Shown here piece after piece: positions 63,489 to 64,000 of a stretch of 64,000 bases of DNA. Position 1 is the stretch's first letter; every line of letters begins with the position of its first letter. This DNA comes from Paraburkholderia sacchari (GTDB lineage: Bacteria; Pseudomonadota; Gammaproteobacteria; Burkholderiales; Burkholderiaceae): NCBI RefSeq assembly GCF_000785435.2, contig NZ_JTDB02000002.1:809663-873662 (forward strand). The letters are read 5' to 3'. A model generated the notes under the pieces. The model saw only the letters and a program-made list of their open reading frames with translations, searched no databases and was not told where the DNA came from. The translations under genes and the position numbers were made by a program.

Positions 63489-64000
63489 GCATGTCATCGC
63501 TTCCGTGGATGCGCAGACGCTGAAGCCGGAACTGATCATCGTCTCCTGCGTGTCGAACGAGGATGCTGGCGATCTTGCGGATCGCCCCGGATTACTCGTG
63601 GTCAAGGGACGGCCCGGCCTTACTGTGCAACGCAATACGGCACTCAATCATGTGCCGGCCGGCTTCGACGTCGTGATTTTCCTGGACGATGATTTCCTCA
63701 TGCATCGCACGTGGATTTCCGAAATCGTCGATGCGCTAAACAGCGATCCCACCATCGCCTGTGTGACTGGCACGCTACTCGCAGACGGCATCCACGGGCC
63801 GGGTCTTTCCATTGAACAGGGACAGGCTATTCTCGCGCGCGCGAGCACGGCGAGGCAGGCGTCGACGGTGATTCCTACCCGGGGCCCGTATGGCTGCAAC
63901 ATGGCATTCCGGGCAAGCAGCATTGCCGGCCTGCGTTTTGACGAGCGCCTTGTGCTCTATGGCTGGCAGGAGGACCGTGATTTTGGAGGCCAGATCCGCA
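63370..64000 (+). CDS. GT2-family glycosyltransferase, cut by window end
   Basis: 210 codons are visible and the frame stays open at the window edge. The GT-A fold begins RICLIFATRGR (about residue 25). VIFLDDDFLM is the metal-binding motif and LYGWQEDRDFG the catalytic loop. GAGGT at 63360-63364 precedes the ATG by 5 nt. The first 119 bases lie inside the polymerase gene in a different frame. The composition fits the same locus. Confidence 0.82.
   Translation, partial: MESSVIPGEIVSRKCIQPSPGKAPRICLIFATRGRAELLKHVIASVDAQTLKPELIIVSCVSNEDAGDLADRPGLLVVKGRPGLTVQRNTALNHVPAGFDVVIFLDDDFLMHRTWISEIVDALNSDPTIACVTGTLLADGIHGPGLSIEQGQAILARASTARQASTVIPTRGPYGCNMAFRASSIAGLRFDERLVLYGWQEDRDFGGQIR

Overview
The window is a high-GC (mid-60s % by eye) stretch of a betaproteobacterial chromosome. 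The gene content and protein sequences point to Burkholderiaceae of the Burkholderia / Paraburkholderia / Caballeronia group: hmgA-fahA, BigR-type sulfide genes, a fused Blh-SQR, a xanthine dehydrogenase operon, entericidin, and a Wza/Wzc exopolysaccharide locus resembling the cepacian (bce) clusters. I see no rRNA, tRNA, CRISPR array, transposase or prophage. Placement is inference from protein resemblance; no database search was possible.

Layout. 1-6.3 kb is housekeeping: amiC and tsaE on the minus strand, then queG, ogt, xerD, ybaK and plsY on the plus strand. 6.4-12.2 kb holds a chemotaxis receptor, a DUF4160/DUF2442-like small gene pair, yajQ, murB and a degenerate EAL-domain gene. 12.4-15.2 kb is the end of tyrosine/phenylalanine catabolism (hmgA-fahA, translationally coupled). 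15.2-20.9 kb has an MFS transporter, a small exported protein, a winged-helix/TPR regulator, an unknown gene and a LysR regulator. 20.9-26.9 kb is an unusual aspartate module: an AT-rich leader with a good promoter and hairpins, two tandem AspT-type exchangers, and aspartate 4-decarboxylase, closed by a bidirectional terminator.

26.9-33.3 kb has an MFS transporter and xdhA-xdhB-xdhC, where xdhC lacks its N-terminal domain. 33.3-38.3 kb is mixed: a Fic protein, a LysR regulator, a DsbA-fold isomerase and a TAXI-type binding protein. 38.8-42.2 kb holds a BON-domain protein, a small hypothetical, a TauE/SafE permease, rarD and another hypothetical. 42.2-47.3 kb is a sulfide/persulfide detoxification locus: bigR, two YeeE/YedE halves, a fused Blh-SQR and TauE on the minus strand, with a persulfide dioxygenase divergent from bigR. 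Both directions are served by overlapping promoters in one AT-rich operator region. A dehydrogenase remnant follows.

47.3-51.6 kb has a host-attachment-type protein, a PNPOx-fold protein, an entericidin lipoprotein of 44 codons, a WecA/MraY-family transferase and a PLP enzyme of the cysteine synthase / desulfhydrase family. 51.7-64 kb is surface polysaccharide: a GT2, a secreted clan-A glycoside hydrolase, a short WbaP-type initiating transferase, Wza, Wzc, two GT4 enzymes, a Wzy-like polymerase and a GT2 cut by the window edge.

How genes work together. AspT exchange of aspartate for alanine coupled to AspD decarboxylation is a known proton-motive metabolic cycle. In the sulfide locus, SQR makes persulfide, Blh/Pdo oxidise it to sulfite, the YeeE/YedE and TauE proteins move sulfur species, and BigR senses persulfide. 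In the polysaccharide locus the WbaP-like protein starts the lipid-linked unit, GTs extend it, Wzy polymerises it and Wza/Wzc export it.
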